Assembly (NCBI GenBank): GCA_965198415.1
Contig: CBDAPN010000029.1
Span: 562,545-626,544 of the forward strand
Length of the DNA: 64,000 nt
Reading direction: 5' to 3'
Origin: Endozoicomonas sp965198415
GTDB taxonomy: Bacteria; Pseudomonadota; Gammaproteobacteria; Pseudomonadales; Endozoicomonadaceae
Shown here: positions 53,103 to 63,642 of the stretch, in pieces
Layout of the letters: each line of letters begins with the position of its first letter
Numbering within the stretch: position 1 is the stretch's first letter
Program-made: the position numbers and the translations under genes
The notes under the pieces: generated by a model
Told to the model about the DNA's origin: nothing
Seen by the model: only the letters and a program-made list of their open reading frames with translations
Databases searched by the model: none

Positions 53103-54542
53103 ATGACCGACAACATAACCATTGCCAAAGACCACCTGTTAACCCCTGCCAATATCAGCGACAGCGAACTGAGCAGAATCCTCGACACAGTACTTGGGCA
53201 CAATGTGGACGCTGCCGACCTTTACTTTCAGTCCATGCGCCATGAATCCTGGGTGCTCGAAGACAGCATTGTCAAAGAGGGCAGCTTTAATGTGGACAGC
53301 GGTGTCGGCATCCGCGCCATGAGTGGTGAGAAAACCGGCTTTGCCTACTCTAATGAAATTATTTTACCTGCTCTGGAGCAGGCCGCTGGGGCCGCCCGGA
53401 GTATTGCCCGGATTGGTCAGCAAAAACAGGTGCAGGCTTGGCAGCGTAGCCAACCTCTGGCGTTGTACCCAAGCACCAATCCGCTGGACTCCTTATCCAG
53501 TGAAGACAAAGTCGCCCTGTTACAAAAACTGGACCAGGAAGCCCGCCAAAGTGATCCATGCATCAAGCAAGTAACCGCCAGCCTGACGGGCGTTCATGAA
53601 ATGGTGCTGGTGGCAGCATCGGATGGTACTTTGACAGCGGATGTCCGCCCATTGGTTCGCTTGAACGTCAGTGTCATTGCTGAAAAAAATGGGCGCATTG
53701 AACGGGGCTCCGCCGGTGGTGGCGGGCGCGGTGATTACCTGCAGTTTTTATTGAACGACACCGGTTTAGAATACGCACGCAAAGCGGTGCAACAGGCGAT
53801 GATCAATCTTGAAGCCGTGGCCGCACCCGCTGGCACCATGCCGGTGGTATTGAGTTCTGGTTGGTCTGGCGTGCTGCTCCACGAAGCCGTGGGGCATGGG
53901 CTGGAAGGGGATTTTAATCGCAAAGGCTCCTCCGCTTACGCCGGGCGCATTGGCGAGCGTGTTGCATCAGCGCTCTGTACTATTGTCGACGATGGCACAC
54001 TTGATGGTCGTCGGGGCTCAATGAATATTGACGACGAAGGGGTAACCACCCAAAACACAGTTCTGATTGAGAACGGTATTCTTAAAGGGTATATGCAGGA
54101 TAAGCTGAATGCTCGTTTGATGGGTGCTGCTGCCACCGGCAATGGACGTCGGGAGTCTTATGCCCATTTACCCATGCCACGAATGACCAACACCTACATG
54201 CTGGCGGGTCAGCATGACCCAAAAGAAATTATCAGCTCGGTCAAAAAAGGCATTTACGTGGAAAATATGGGCGGCGGACAGGTGGACATTACCTCCGGTA
54301 AGTTCGTCTTTTCCACCACTGAGGCCTGGTTAATTGAAAATGGCAAAAAGACAGTTCCAGTCAAAGGCGCCACCCTGATTGGTAATGGCCCGGATGTAAT
54401 GAATAAGGTTTCCATGGTAGGCAACGACTTGGCGCTGGACCCGGGCGTTGGCGTTTGCGGCAAAGATGGTCAGTCTGTACCCGTTGGTGTCGGCCAGCCG
54501 ACGTTGAAAATTGATGAGATCACCGTTGGTGGAACGGCTTAA
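53103..54542 (+). CDS. tldD: TldD metalloprotease subunit
   Basis: 479 aa, full length. The HExxxH zinc motif reads HEAVGHG near residue 260, followed by the conserved GLEGDFNRKGSSAY and the C-terminal GICGKDGQ-like motif (GVCGKDGQSVPVGVGQP). TldD with TldE/PmbA degrades unfolded peptides and processes microcins or CcdA. PmbA is not in the window. Intact. Confidence 0.93.
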   Translation: MTDNITIAKDHLLTPANISDSELSRILDTVLGHNVDAADLYFQSMRHESWVLEDSIVKEGSFNVDSGVGIRAMSGEKTGFAYSNEIILPALEQAAGAARSIARIGQQKQVQAWQRSQPLALYPSTNPLDSLSSEDKVALLQKLDQEARQSDPCIKQVTASLTGVHEMVLVAASDGTLTADVRPLVRLNVSVIAEKNGRIERGSAGGGGRGDYLQFLLNDTGLEYARKAVQQAMINLEAVAAPAGTMPVVLSSGWSGVLLHEAVGHGLEGDFNRKGSSAYAGRIGERVASALCTIVDDGTLDGRRGSMNIDDEGVTTQNTVLIENGILKGYMQDKLNARLMGAAATGNGRRESYAHLPMPRMTNTYMLAGQHDPKEIISSVKKGIYVENMGGGQVDITSGKFVFSTTEAWLIENGKKTVPVKGATLIGNGPDVMNKVSMVGNDLALDPGVGVCGKDGQSVPVGVGQPTLKIDEITVGGTA

Positions 54543-54788
54543 CAGCCTGCTCTACAGCAGCAGAAAATTGACCACAAGGCTCAATATTCTGTTGCTGCGG
54601 CCAGCCATAAACCTGCCAGATTACAACAAGCCATTTATTGCACTTTTTATTAACTCATTAGATACAAACCCCAAACGTTCTAAATCAAAACGAATGCAAA
54701 GCATTTAAATTAATGGTGTTTTCTTGCACTTATTAGAGATAATTATAATGCTTTTGTAATTCACCAGAATTTATTTAAACATTTGTTT

Positions 54789-55738
54789 TCAATCGTTTAT
54801 TATGCTATCAAGTTTATTTAATTGATCGAAGCCACTCCCCATCTCACACCATTTCTTATCCAATCCATAATCCAATTCCGCACACACTTTCTTATACAGT
54901 TCCTCATAATATTCCTTATCCCAGTTCTTATCCCATTTCATATCCCGTCTCATATCCAATTTCTCAGCCAATTCATCAGCCAATCCCTCATCCAAATCCA
55001 ATCCCTCAGCTAATTCCTCTTCCAATTCCTCATACCATTTCTTATCCTTCACACCTAATTTCGGAGATGAAGACCTACCCACTGTGCATTTAGAAGAATC
55101 TCTAGGTTGATCATTGCTATTTGATAAAGAAACTGATTCTAATATGTCACAAAGGTGTGAAGTAAGCTCCTTTTGACTTTCTTTGATTTGATTAGATGCC
55201 GGAGATTTTGCTAAAGGGTTCGCCATTTCGAAAAAGCCAATCGCTGTTGCTCCTGGTGCTGGGCTGTGCATCAAACTTGTTTCTGATGAGGCTATTGATA
55301 CATCTTTGCCCGGTTGTTGAATTGACTTTTTGATACTTAATTTTAGCGTATCCACTTCCTTTTCAACACAATCAATTATTTTTTTTTGTTCCTCGCTAAC
55401 TTTAGCTCCCTGAGCTTGCAATTCGTATATCTTGTTAAGATGAAGAGCCTATCTTTTATAACATTCAGTTCACTATATTCAACTCTATTTTCTTTGAGGA
55501 TATTGATTACTTCTTTAAATCTTTCGTTTAGCACTCCCGAGTCAACTCCCCAACCATTACCTTGAACGCAGTCCGAATATGGCTGAGGAGAATCCACAAC
55601 CATTGGTTCAACTTCACACTGAGAGACGCTCCATTGACAAAACTCCATAGGTTCATTACTAGCATATTTATCATCAGTAGTAGCCGGGGTCAAAAGGTTT
55701 GCAGTAGAAAATGAGAAACTGTTAATTGAGTTTGGCAT
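54789..55738 (-). pseudogene. Acidic hypothetical protein, frame-broken
   Basis: Two overlapping frames (55738-55376, 120 aa; 55421-54789, 210 aa). The second, read upstream of its Met, continues as HLNKIYELQAQGAK, which suggests one original gene with a frame change near 55440 of -1 (or +2), unlike the +1 changes elsewhere. The C-terminal third is made of charged near-repeats (LDEGLADELAEKLDM, KWDKNWDKEYYEELYKK). Ser-rich N-terminus; could be a secreted effector. Family not recognised. Confidence 0.45.
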
Positions 55739-56445
55739 GATTGCTCCAGTGGTAATTTCCTGTCAATGACAGACCAACATGCATTGGAGTTGCAAAATTT
55801 GCATTAGTTCCTCAGATCAGCAAAAAAATTTCAAACGCACCTTGCGTTGGTTCTGCAAAGACAGAACCGCCTCAGGCACTTAGCCATACCCCTCACAGTA
55901 GGCGCAAAATTACGCCTGTAAAGGGCTTAACACCATCACCCACTGTCTGTTTTTTTTAAGAGGCTGTCCGAGAATAGATAGCAGCAGTAGTCAGTTGATG
56001 TAAAAAAATTCGGACTCTTCATCCCCCTCTTTTGCCATCATCGCTCAATGCTCACCCGGATGAACGCTAGTATCAGACACCTATTCTGAAGATATATTAT
56101 TTATTTCTAAAGAGATAAACAGAAAAAATAAATTAATTTATAAAAAAAACACCCAAATAATTTGGGTGTGCTAATTTGAGTTGAGGGTTTTACTCTTAAC
56201 CGATTTTTATAGACTGTTTACTAAAATGAGGGCTATCAAAGAGTGAGAATTTTATTCCAAACCGCCTTAACCGTTGCGAACAGCACCTGAAGTAAGTTTA
56301 CCAGTACCTACCTGTAGAATCGTGAAAGGTTCGCAATCTTTAAATTTCCAGATCTGTACAGAAAAGTCATCAACAGTCCAAAACCCCGATTGTGCAACGG
56401 CAAACTGAACAACATGTTTTTTTATTACTCGTACACAGGAAAGCT
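55739..56445. other. Non-coding region with one hairpin
   Basis: About 700 bases, no gene. It holds a hairpin at 56142-56170 (CACCCAAA, loop TAA, TTTGGGTG) preceded by A8, which is a rho-independent terminator for leftward transcripts. The last 100 bases are the promoter region repeated before each of the next small genes. Confidence 0.55.
56142..56170 (-). terminator. Leftward rho-independent terminator
   Basis: Eight-base stem CACCCAAA/TTTGGGTG with a three-base loop and T8 on the minus strand. No intact minus-strand gene reads into it, so its transcript is unknown. Confidence 0.65.
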
Positions 56446-56784
56446 ATGAACATTAAATGTCACTACTTTGTATTAGTAACAGCACTCGTCTCAGCAACGG
56501 CCGTTGCTGTGTGTCCTGCGGGACGGTATATGCTGAAGCAGGGCAAGAATAATTTTTATTATCTGTGTGCAAACTTTTATTGGAACACTAGTTGTGGTCA
56601 TCTTACTGGTGGCCCTGCAAGAGCACATTATGATTATTACGGTTTATTATGGAGTGTAAGGCCTTGTGAGCAAATTAAGGGTGCTCAATATGTTATTTTT
56701 TATCCTAACTGCGTTATTACTAAGGATCCTAAAAAACACCCAGAATGTTTTTTTGGTCATACCACAAAACAAAATATAGAATGA
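56446..56784 (+). CDS. Small secreted Cys-rich protein, paralogue 1
   Basis: 112 aa from ATG 56446, after AGGAAAGCT. Signal peptide (CHYFVLVTALVSATAVA), mature part with six Cys in a pattern CPAGRY, YLCANF, TSCGHL, RPCEQ, PNCVIT, PECFFGH, suggesting three disulfides. Aromatic-rich. First of three tandem paralogues. No family recognised; could be a host-interaction or antimicrobial-type exported protein. Confidence 0.7.
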   Translation: MNIKCHYFVLVTALVSATAVAVCPAGRYMLKQGKNNFYYLCANFYWNTSCGHLTGGPARAHYDYYGLLWSVRPCEQIKGAQYVIFYPNCVITKDPKKHPECFFGHTTKQNIE

Positions 56785-56967
56785 CTCGGTTTTGCTAACG
56801 TAGTGATGTACCTGTTGACCACCCAAAACTCTCAATGCAAGCATGAGCTGAATCATCTCACTTGAAAAAATCCAGCATTTTGCCCGATTGTGTTTGCAGT
56901 GATTTAAGCTCCGATGCAACGGCAAACTGAACAACATGTTTTTTTATTACTCGTACACAGGAAAGCT

Positions 56968-57306
56968 ATGAACATTAAATTTCACTATTTTGTATTAGTA
57001 ACAGCACTCGTCTCAACAACGGCCGTTGCTATTTGTCCTGCGGGACGGTATATGCTGAAGCAGGGCAAGAATAATTTTTATCATCTGTGTGCAAACTTTT
57101 ATTGGAGCACTAGTTGTGGTCACCTTGCTGGTGGCCCTGCAAGAGCACATTATGATTATTACGGTTTATTATGGAGTGTAAAGCCTTGTGAGCAAATTAA
57201 GGGTGCTCATTATGCTGGTCTATATCCTAAATGCGTTATTACTAAGGATCCTAAAAAACACCCAGAATGTTTTTTTGGTCATACCACAAAACAAAATATA
57301 GAATGA
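56968..57306 (+). CDS. Small secreted Cys-rich protein, paralogue 2
   Basis: 112 aa, near identical to paralogue 1. The upstream 50-bp block and the downstream 130 bases are also repeated, so the whole unit duplicated as about 522 bp. Same signal peptide and six mature Cys. Confidence 0.7.
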   Translation: MNIKFHYFVLVTALVSTTAVAICPAGRYMLKQGKNNFYHLCANFYWSTSCGHLAGGPARAHYDYYGLLWSVKPCEQIKGAHYAGLYPKCVITKDPKKHPECFFGHTTKQNIE

Positions 57307-57581
57307 CTCGTTTTTGCTAACGTAGTGATGTACCTGTTGACCACCCAAAACTCTCAATGCAAGCATGATCTGAATCATCTCACTTGAAAAAATCCAGCAT
57401 TTTGCCCGATTGTGTTTGCAGTGATTTAAGCTCCGATGCAACGGCTGTTAAAAATTGGTCTTTAGTTCGCAAACTTTCAGTTTGCAGGTCTGTATAGGTA
57501 AATTACCGACAGTCCAAAACCGCGATTGTGCAACGGAAAAATTAACGACTTATTTTTTTATTACTCGTATACAGAAAAGCT

Positions 57582-57896
57582 ATGAACCTTAAATTTCACT
57601 ACTCTGTATTAGTAGCAGCCCTCGTCTCAGCAACGGCCGTTGCTGATTGCCCTAGAAAAAAATATATACCCAATCTGGGCAATTATTATCTATGCACAAA
57701 CATTTTTTGGGACGTTAATTGCGGACACCTTATTGGTGGCGCTACAAAAGACCATTTGGAAAGATACGGTTTATTATGGAGTCGAAGGCCTTGTAATCAA
57801 ATTGGCGCTGAATTTGCCATTCACTATTCTACCTGCATTGTTTATAAGAATCCTAAAGACCACCCAGAGTGTATTTTTGGCCATGGTAAAAAATAA
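57582..57896 (+). CDS. Small secreted Cys-rich protein, divergent paralogue 3
   Basis: 104 aa. Same signal peptide pattern and six Cys (ADCPRKK, YLCTNI, VNCGHL, RPCNQI, STCIVY, PECIFGH), but about half the mature residues differ. Same ATTACTCGTA promoter-proximal block. Terminator at 57957 follows. Confidence 0.7.
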   Translation: MNLKFHYSVLVAALVSATAVADCPRKKYIPNLGNYYLCTNIFWDVNCGHLIGGATKDHLERYGLLWSRRPCNQIGAEFAIHYSTCIVYKNPKDHPECIFGHGKK

Positions 57897-57956
57897 AAAT
57901 ATCGAATGACCCAATTCTGCTGATGTGTTGATGCTCAAAAACCACTAACAAGTCTG

Positions 57957-57989
57957 AAAACAGCAGGTTTGGTAGAAACCTGCTGTTTT
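57957..57989. terminator. Bidirectional terminator between convergent genes
   Basis: AAAACAGCAGGTTT (57957-57970) pairs with AAACCTGCTGTTTT (57976-57989), five-base loop, perfect 14-bp stem with A and T ends. Serves paralogue 3 (plus) and the RND pump (minus). Confidence 0.88.
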
Positions 57990-57994
57990 ACCCC

Positions 57995-60900
57995 TTAGCA
58001 ATTCGCCTTGTTCGGATCAAAGTGTTCACGCACTCGCTGCAGTAACAGATAAAACACGGGAATCAGTAAAGTACCAAAAATGGTTGCTGCGATCATACCG
58101 GAGCTGACCGTAACACCAATGATCTGTCGACTAGAAGCACCGGCACCGCTGGCCAGCACCAGCGGCATCACCCCTAGAATAAACGACAGCGCAGTCATCA
58201 GCACCGCCCGAAATCGCAGTCTTGCGGCATTGGTGGCGGCGTCGAAAATACTCTGACCTTCACGCCGTTGTACCATGGCAAACTCAACAATCAAAATGGC
58301 CGTTTTCGTCGCAATACCAATTAACAACACCATCCCGATTTTGGCGTAAACATCGTTAGCCAACGCCGGGTACCAAGTACGCAGAATGTTGATACCGGCA
58401 AAGGCGCCAAAAGTGGCAATGGGAACGGCGCTGATGATGGCAAGCGGCATGGTCCAACTTTCATACTGCGCCACTAAAAACAGGTACGCAAAAAGAAAAC
58501 ACAAGGCAAACAGCAAAGGCGCCAGATTTCCCGCTTCAATCTCTTGCAGCGACTGGCCGGACCAAGCGTAGGTGTAACCCCTTGGCAGATCTTGGGCAAG
58601 GCGCTGCATGGCGCTAATGGCATCGCTGGAGCTGTAGCCCGGTTTCGCCGAACCACTGATAGTGGCCGAAGGATAGAGGTTGTAATGGTTGATGCTGTTA
58701 GGGCCAAGCACCGGGGGTCAAAGTCGTCATGGTAACCAGCGGCACCATCTGCCCTTTGGTGTTACGCACATAAAATTTGCTGAGATCCGAAGGGGTCGGA
58801 ACGGTCGGCACTTTCTGACTGCAGGTTTACCCGATAATTTTTCCCGAACAAGGGAAAGTCGTTGACATACAGTGAACCAAGCTGCGTTTGCAGCGTCAGG
58901 AAAATATCCGCCAGTGGTACATCCTGAGCGGCGGCTTTATCGCGGTTTACATCCAGAAAATACTGCGGCACATTGGCTTGCCAGGTAGAGTATACCCGCG
59001 TCAGCTCCGGTTGCTGATTGGCCTTATACACCAGCCCTTTGAGCACCTGTGCCAGCTCTTGTGGTGAGCGCCCCATAGTGTCCTGCAAACGGAAATCAAA
59101 ACCACCAGAAGATCCAAGACCCGGAATGGGCGGAAATCCAAACGCAATGATCTGTGCCTCTTTAATGCCCCAAAGCTTCATTTGTGCCCGCTGCATAATG
59201 GCGTCCTGATGCAATGCAGAGCTACTGCGCTCAGCCCAGGGCTTGAGTACTGCAATGGCCATTGCTGCATTGCTGCCGCCGCCACCGAGTATGCTAAAAC
59301 CGGAGACGGTAATCACACTCTCCACCCCCGGTTCCGAGCGGATAATATCCGATACCTGACTCATCAGTGCTTCCGTTCGATTCAGGGATGCGGCGTCCGG
59401 TAGCTGAATATTGACCGCAAAAAAGCCCTGGTCTTCATCGGGAACAAACCCGCCGGGTGTCGTCTTGAACATAAAGCCTGTGGCTGCCAGCATCACTAAT
59501 AAAAGGCCAACGCCTAATATCGAGCGGCGCAGTAGGTATTTAACCCAGCTTTGATAGCCTCCCGTTAACTTGACGATAAAATTATCCAACGGTTGCAACC
59601 AGTGGATCAGGGTGAGTTTGTCCTTTTTTCAACAGCACCGCACACAATGCCGGGCTAAGGGTCAGGGCGTTAATGGAAGAAATCAGCACTGCCACAGAAA
59701 TGGTGACAGCAAACTGCGTATAGAGCCCTCCGGTAATGCCCGGGCATGAAGGCCACCGGCATAAATACCGCAAGCAGTACCAAAGTGGTGGCGATAATGG
59801 GGCCGGTGACCTCTTTCATCGCCAGACTCACCGCCGCTTTGGGCTCCATTTTCTCTTTGGTAATCAGCCGTTCGACGTTTTTCAATGACCACTATGGCGT
59901 CGTCTACCACCACACCAATGGCCAGCACCAGACCAAACAGGCTGATGGTGTTAATTGAGAACCCAAGGGCGTTCATCACCCCAAAAGTGCCGATCAAAGA
60001 GACCGGAATGGCAATGGCCGGAATCAGCGTCGCCCGCCAGTTCTGTAAAAACAAAAAGACGACCAGAATGACTCAAAAACACCGCTTCAAGTAACGTTTT
60101 TACCACTTCGTTAATGGACTCGTTGATAAACTTTGTGGTGTCAAACTTGATGGCGTAATCCATGTCGTTGGGAAAGTTTTTTTTTCAGCTCTTTCATCAT
60201 CGCTTTTACGTCCTTGGCCACACCCATGGCGTTAGCGTCGGGCTGCTGATAAATGACCAGAAACGTGGTGGGTTGATCGTCCAGTGTCGCCCTGCCCGAA
60301 TAGGACTCTGAGCCCAGTTCTATTCTGGCAATGTCCTTTATGCGTACAAACGAACCGTCAGAGTTGGCGCGAATAATAATCTTACCAAACGCCTCCGGGG
60401 TGTTCAGTTGCCCACGGGTACGAATGGTGTAAGTGAACTGCTGATCGGGCAGATTGGGCGCCTGACCGAGTTTGCCCGCTGCAACAATGGCATTTTGTTG
60501 ACTTACCGCCTTGCTAACGTCAGTTGTCGTTACACCCAGAGCTGCCATCCGGCTTGGGTCAAGCCAGATTCGCATGCTGTAAGTCATGGCACCAAGAACC
60601 TGAGCTTTGGCAACGCCGTTGATTCGACTCAGTGGGTCGGTAAGGTAGTTACTGGCGTAGTTGCTCAGGTAAATTGCGTCGAGAGTACTTTTGGGTGAAA
60701 TCAGGTTCACCCCCATCAGCATATTTGAGGACTGCTTACGCACAGCAACACCCAAACGGCGCACCTGTTCCGGCAGTTTTGGTTCTGCCGCCGACACCCG
60801 GTTCTGGACGTCGACCATGGCAATATCCTGATTAATGCCCGACTCAAACGTGACGACAATTTCCACACTGCCGTCGTTGTTGGCGGGTGGAGCTAATGTA

Positions 60901-61133
60901 GATCATCCCCGCAACACCATTGACCTTTTCTTCAATGGGTTTGAATGACTGCTGACTCTAAAGTCTTGGCGTCGGCCCCCGGATAGTAGGCAGAAATGGA
61001 GATCTCAGGCGGAGCAATCTGCGGGGAACATGCTCACTGGCAAGGTTGCCAGTGAAATCAGGCCGACCAGGGTGATCACAATCGAAATAACGAATGCAAA
61101 CTTGGGCCGGTGAATAAAAAAATGACTGATCAT
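57995..61133 (-). CDS. RND efflux pump AcrB/MexB-like, ten +1 frameshifts
   Basis: Start MISHFFIHRPKFAF at 61133. As read, the frame breaks ten times (near 61018, 60943, 60890, 60178, 60073, 59886, 59744, 59625, 58790, 58716), each time by one extra base, nine in homopolymers. Removing them gives 1043 codons exactly, normal for AcrB/MexB. Landmarks: TM4 DDAIVVIEN with Asp pair, SISVAVLISSINALTLSP, QLGSLYVNDFPLFGKNYRV, and C-terminal GIATKTAILIVEFA. Inner-membrane proton-driven exporter; forms an operon with the adaptor (stop of adaptor just before its ATG). Either a pseudogene or, more likely, intact with sequencing errors. Confidence 0.75.
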
Positions 61134-61134
61134 T

Positions 61135-62354
61135 TCAGTGGCCCTGCTGCTTTTTGCTGCCTTGTGTGGAAATGGTGCCTGTGGTGGGGTCAACGTCTAC
61201 CACATTCGGGAGCCACCTTTGCGCCGGGGCGAACTTTTTGCAGACCTTCGACAATGATTTTATCACCGGGCTGCAGGCCGGACTTCACTGCCCACATGGC
61301 ATGGAGGCGACGGCCGAGCTCAACTTCCTGAGTCTTCACGGGTATTATCCGGCATGACCCGCAACACAAAGTAGCCCGACTGATCCTGCTGCACCGCGGC
61401 CTGGGGAATCACCGCCAAGGATTTTTTGGCGGGTGCTCTCGGCCTGTAACGTGACATAAAGACCGGGCAGAATAATGCCTTGTGGATTGGGAAATGAGGC
61501 GCGTAGCGTCAGTGTTCCCATGGTTTTCATCCACTTTTGGTATCGGCGAAGCTGAACGTTCCGGGCTCGTTATACTCCTGACCATTGGGCAATTTCAGGC
61601 TCAGGTCAAAGGTACTTTTGCTTTCTAGTGCAGGCACTTCTTTGGCTTGAGCGTTTTTTGTCAGGTGGCTGACCAACTGTCGCTCATCTACCTGAAAAGT
61701 GACGTATATTGGGTCCATGCTGGTCAGCGTTACCAGCGGTTTGCTGTTTGGCCCAACCAAATTACCCACACTGTAAGTTGACTTGCCGATCCGCGCCGTG
61801 AATGGCGCCACTAATGCGAGTGTAGCTGAGGTTTAGTTTGGCACTCTCAAGACCGGCCTGAGCCGACTCTACCGCCGCCATTGCCTGCGCTTCAGTACTG
61901 GTTTTCAAATCGAGATCGGATTGGCTGATGGCGCCGCTTTTGATCAGATCCTGACTGCGCTTCAGGTTTTTTGCGGGCATTAACCAGATTGGCCCGGCTG
62001 CTGGCAAGTTTGGCTTTGGCGTCTTTGAGGGCCGCTTCAAACGGTGCCCGGTCGAGCTCATACAGCAGCTGACCTTTTTCGACCATGGAGCCTTCGGTAA
62101 AGTTTCGCTTGACCAAAAAACCTTCAACCCGGGCACGGATGTCGACCACATTAATGGCCTCAGAGGCGCCCGATGTACTCAAAGTATTCACCCACTTTCT
62201 GGCTTTGCACGTCATAAACCGATACGGCAGCAGGCGGTATTTGCGATTGCGATCCTGCTTGCTCATTGTTGCAACCACTGAGCAGCAGATTAGTGACTAT
62301 AAAGCCCGCAAGCAGCCACCTGCCAGGCTTTGGACCATGCTGAATCTTAATCAT
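61135..62354 (-). CDS. RND periplasmic adaptor (AcrA/MexA-like lipoprotein), eight +1 frameshifts
   Basis: Starts MIKIQHGPKPGRW at 62354 with a lipoprotein signal ending LLLSGC. Pieces in three frames give RARVEGFLVKRNFTEGSMV (lipoyl half), SGAISQSDLDLKTS (hairpin), MDPIYVTFQVDERQL (beta barrel) and LPGLYVTLQAES (membrane-proximal). Eight single-base insertions (near 62170, 61975, 61812, 61540, 61530, 61420, 61338, 61200) break it; removing them gives 404 codons, the expected size. Joins the AcrB-like pump to an outer-membrane channel not present in the window. Confidence 0.72.
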
Positions 62355-62458
62355 TGATAGCTCCATCATGGGGTTTGAAGGGAAAGAGCCTAAAAAAAAA
62401 TTGGTCGATGTGCTCAACGCTGAAAGCATTTTGGGGGTGGTGCTCACAACTTGTTCAT

Positions 62459-62722
62459 TTGTCGTTTAGTAAAGTTAAAAGGCGTAAGTAAGCAGTGGTT
62501 CTTAGAGCATTATAGGTTGATACGGATGGTATGTGCTTACAATCTGCATCGCTATGTGGAAAACCGAAGTTGATGCTTCTGTTATATGAAAAATGGAATA
62601 AACGGATGCTTTACAGTGATTTTACCGGATCTATTAACCCGATTGAGACCGAACTCAATAGACTGTCACCAATGAAAACACCCATTTGCCAAAACATGTT
62701 GCCTATTGTCGTTTAAACGACA
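62459..62722. promoter_or_regulatory. Divergent regulatory region with repeated TTGTCGTTTA
   Basis: A perfect 16-bp palindrome TGTCGTTTAAACGACA lies at 62707-62722 and its half-site TTGTCGTTTA recurs at 62459-62468. Between the efflux operon and the response regulator, this suits an operator for that regulator. No other feature in the 496-bp gap. Confidence 0.5.
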
Positions 62723-62850
62723 TTACTGAGCTCAGGGTGCTATGATATGCCGCATTTCAGAGCGGCCTTTACTGCATCAACGCCATGCTGCTCACTAGTC
62801 AACCTCGCTTTCCCCCTACAGTGGGAATTTTTTATGGAGCAAACTTTTCT

Positions 62851-63562
62851 ATGAGTACAACCGGCAAGGCAAATGCCAGATTATTGCTGATTGATGATGA
62901 TATTGAGCTCTGTGAATTGCTGGTGGAATATCTGGCAACGGAGGGCTTTAATGTGTCGTCCGTACACGACGGTGAGACCGGTGTCAGGTCGGCGCTATCC
63001 GGTGATTTTGACCTGATTTCTGTTGGATGTTACGCTGCCAAAGCTCAATGGTTTTGATGCCCTCAAGCAAATTCGGCAGCAGTCTGACATTCCGGTATTA
63101 ATGCTCACCGCCCGCGGTGACGATGTGGACCGGATCATCGGCCTGGAAATCGGCGCCGATGACTATCTACCCAAACCCTACAACCACCGCGAACTGGTGG
63201 CCAGAATCAAGGCCATTTTGCGCCGTGGGCGAACACCGACGATTCCTGAAGGAAGCAGCCGCACGTTGCAGATTGACGACATTGCGCTGAATCTGGCCAA
63301 CCGTGAAGCTCAACTTTCCGGTGAGCCGCTGGAGTTAACGGCGACGGAGTTTCTGGTTTTGAAAACGCTGATTGAAAAAGCCGGTGAACTGATCTCCCGG
63401 GACGACCTCACCCAGATCGCCCTTAACCGCAAGCTAACACTTTACGACCGAGCCATTGATATGCATGTGAGTAATGTGCGCAAAAAGATTGGCAGCCGAC
63501 CCGATGGTAGTCCGAGGATTAAAACGGTTCGTGGCTCTGGGTATTTTTACATCATGCCCTAA
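62851..63562 (+). CDS. OmpR/CpxR-type response regulator, one +1 frameshift
   Basis: Start ATG 62851 (MSTTGKANARLLLIDDD). The receiver acidic pocket IDDD, phospho-acceptor DVTLPK and KPYNHREL lysine are present; the C-terminal winged helix ends RTVRGSGYFY-like (IKTVRGSGYFYIMP). One extra T in GATTTCTG near 63022 shifts the frame; removal gives 236 aa. Divergent from the efflux operon and upstream of a sensor kinase, so it probably controls the pump in response to envelope stress. CpxR is the nearest match by style. Confidence 0.75.
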
Positions 63563-63642
63563 TCGGCGTCACCCTTGTAATATGCTCTTGTAAGCCTATA
63601 TAAAAAGTGTCCTGATTTGGCTGTTTGATATACGTTATATAA

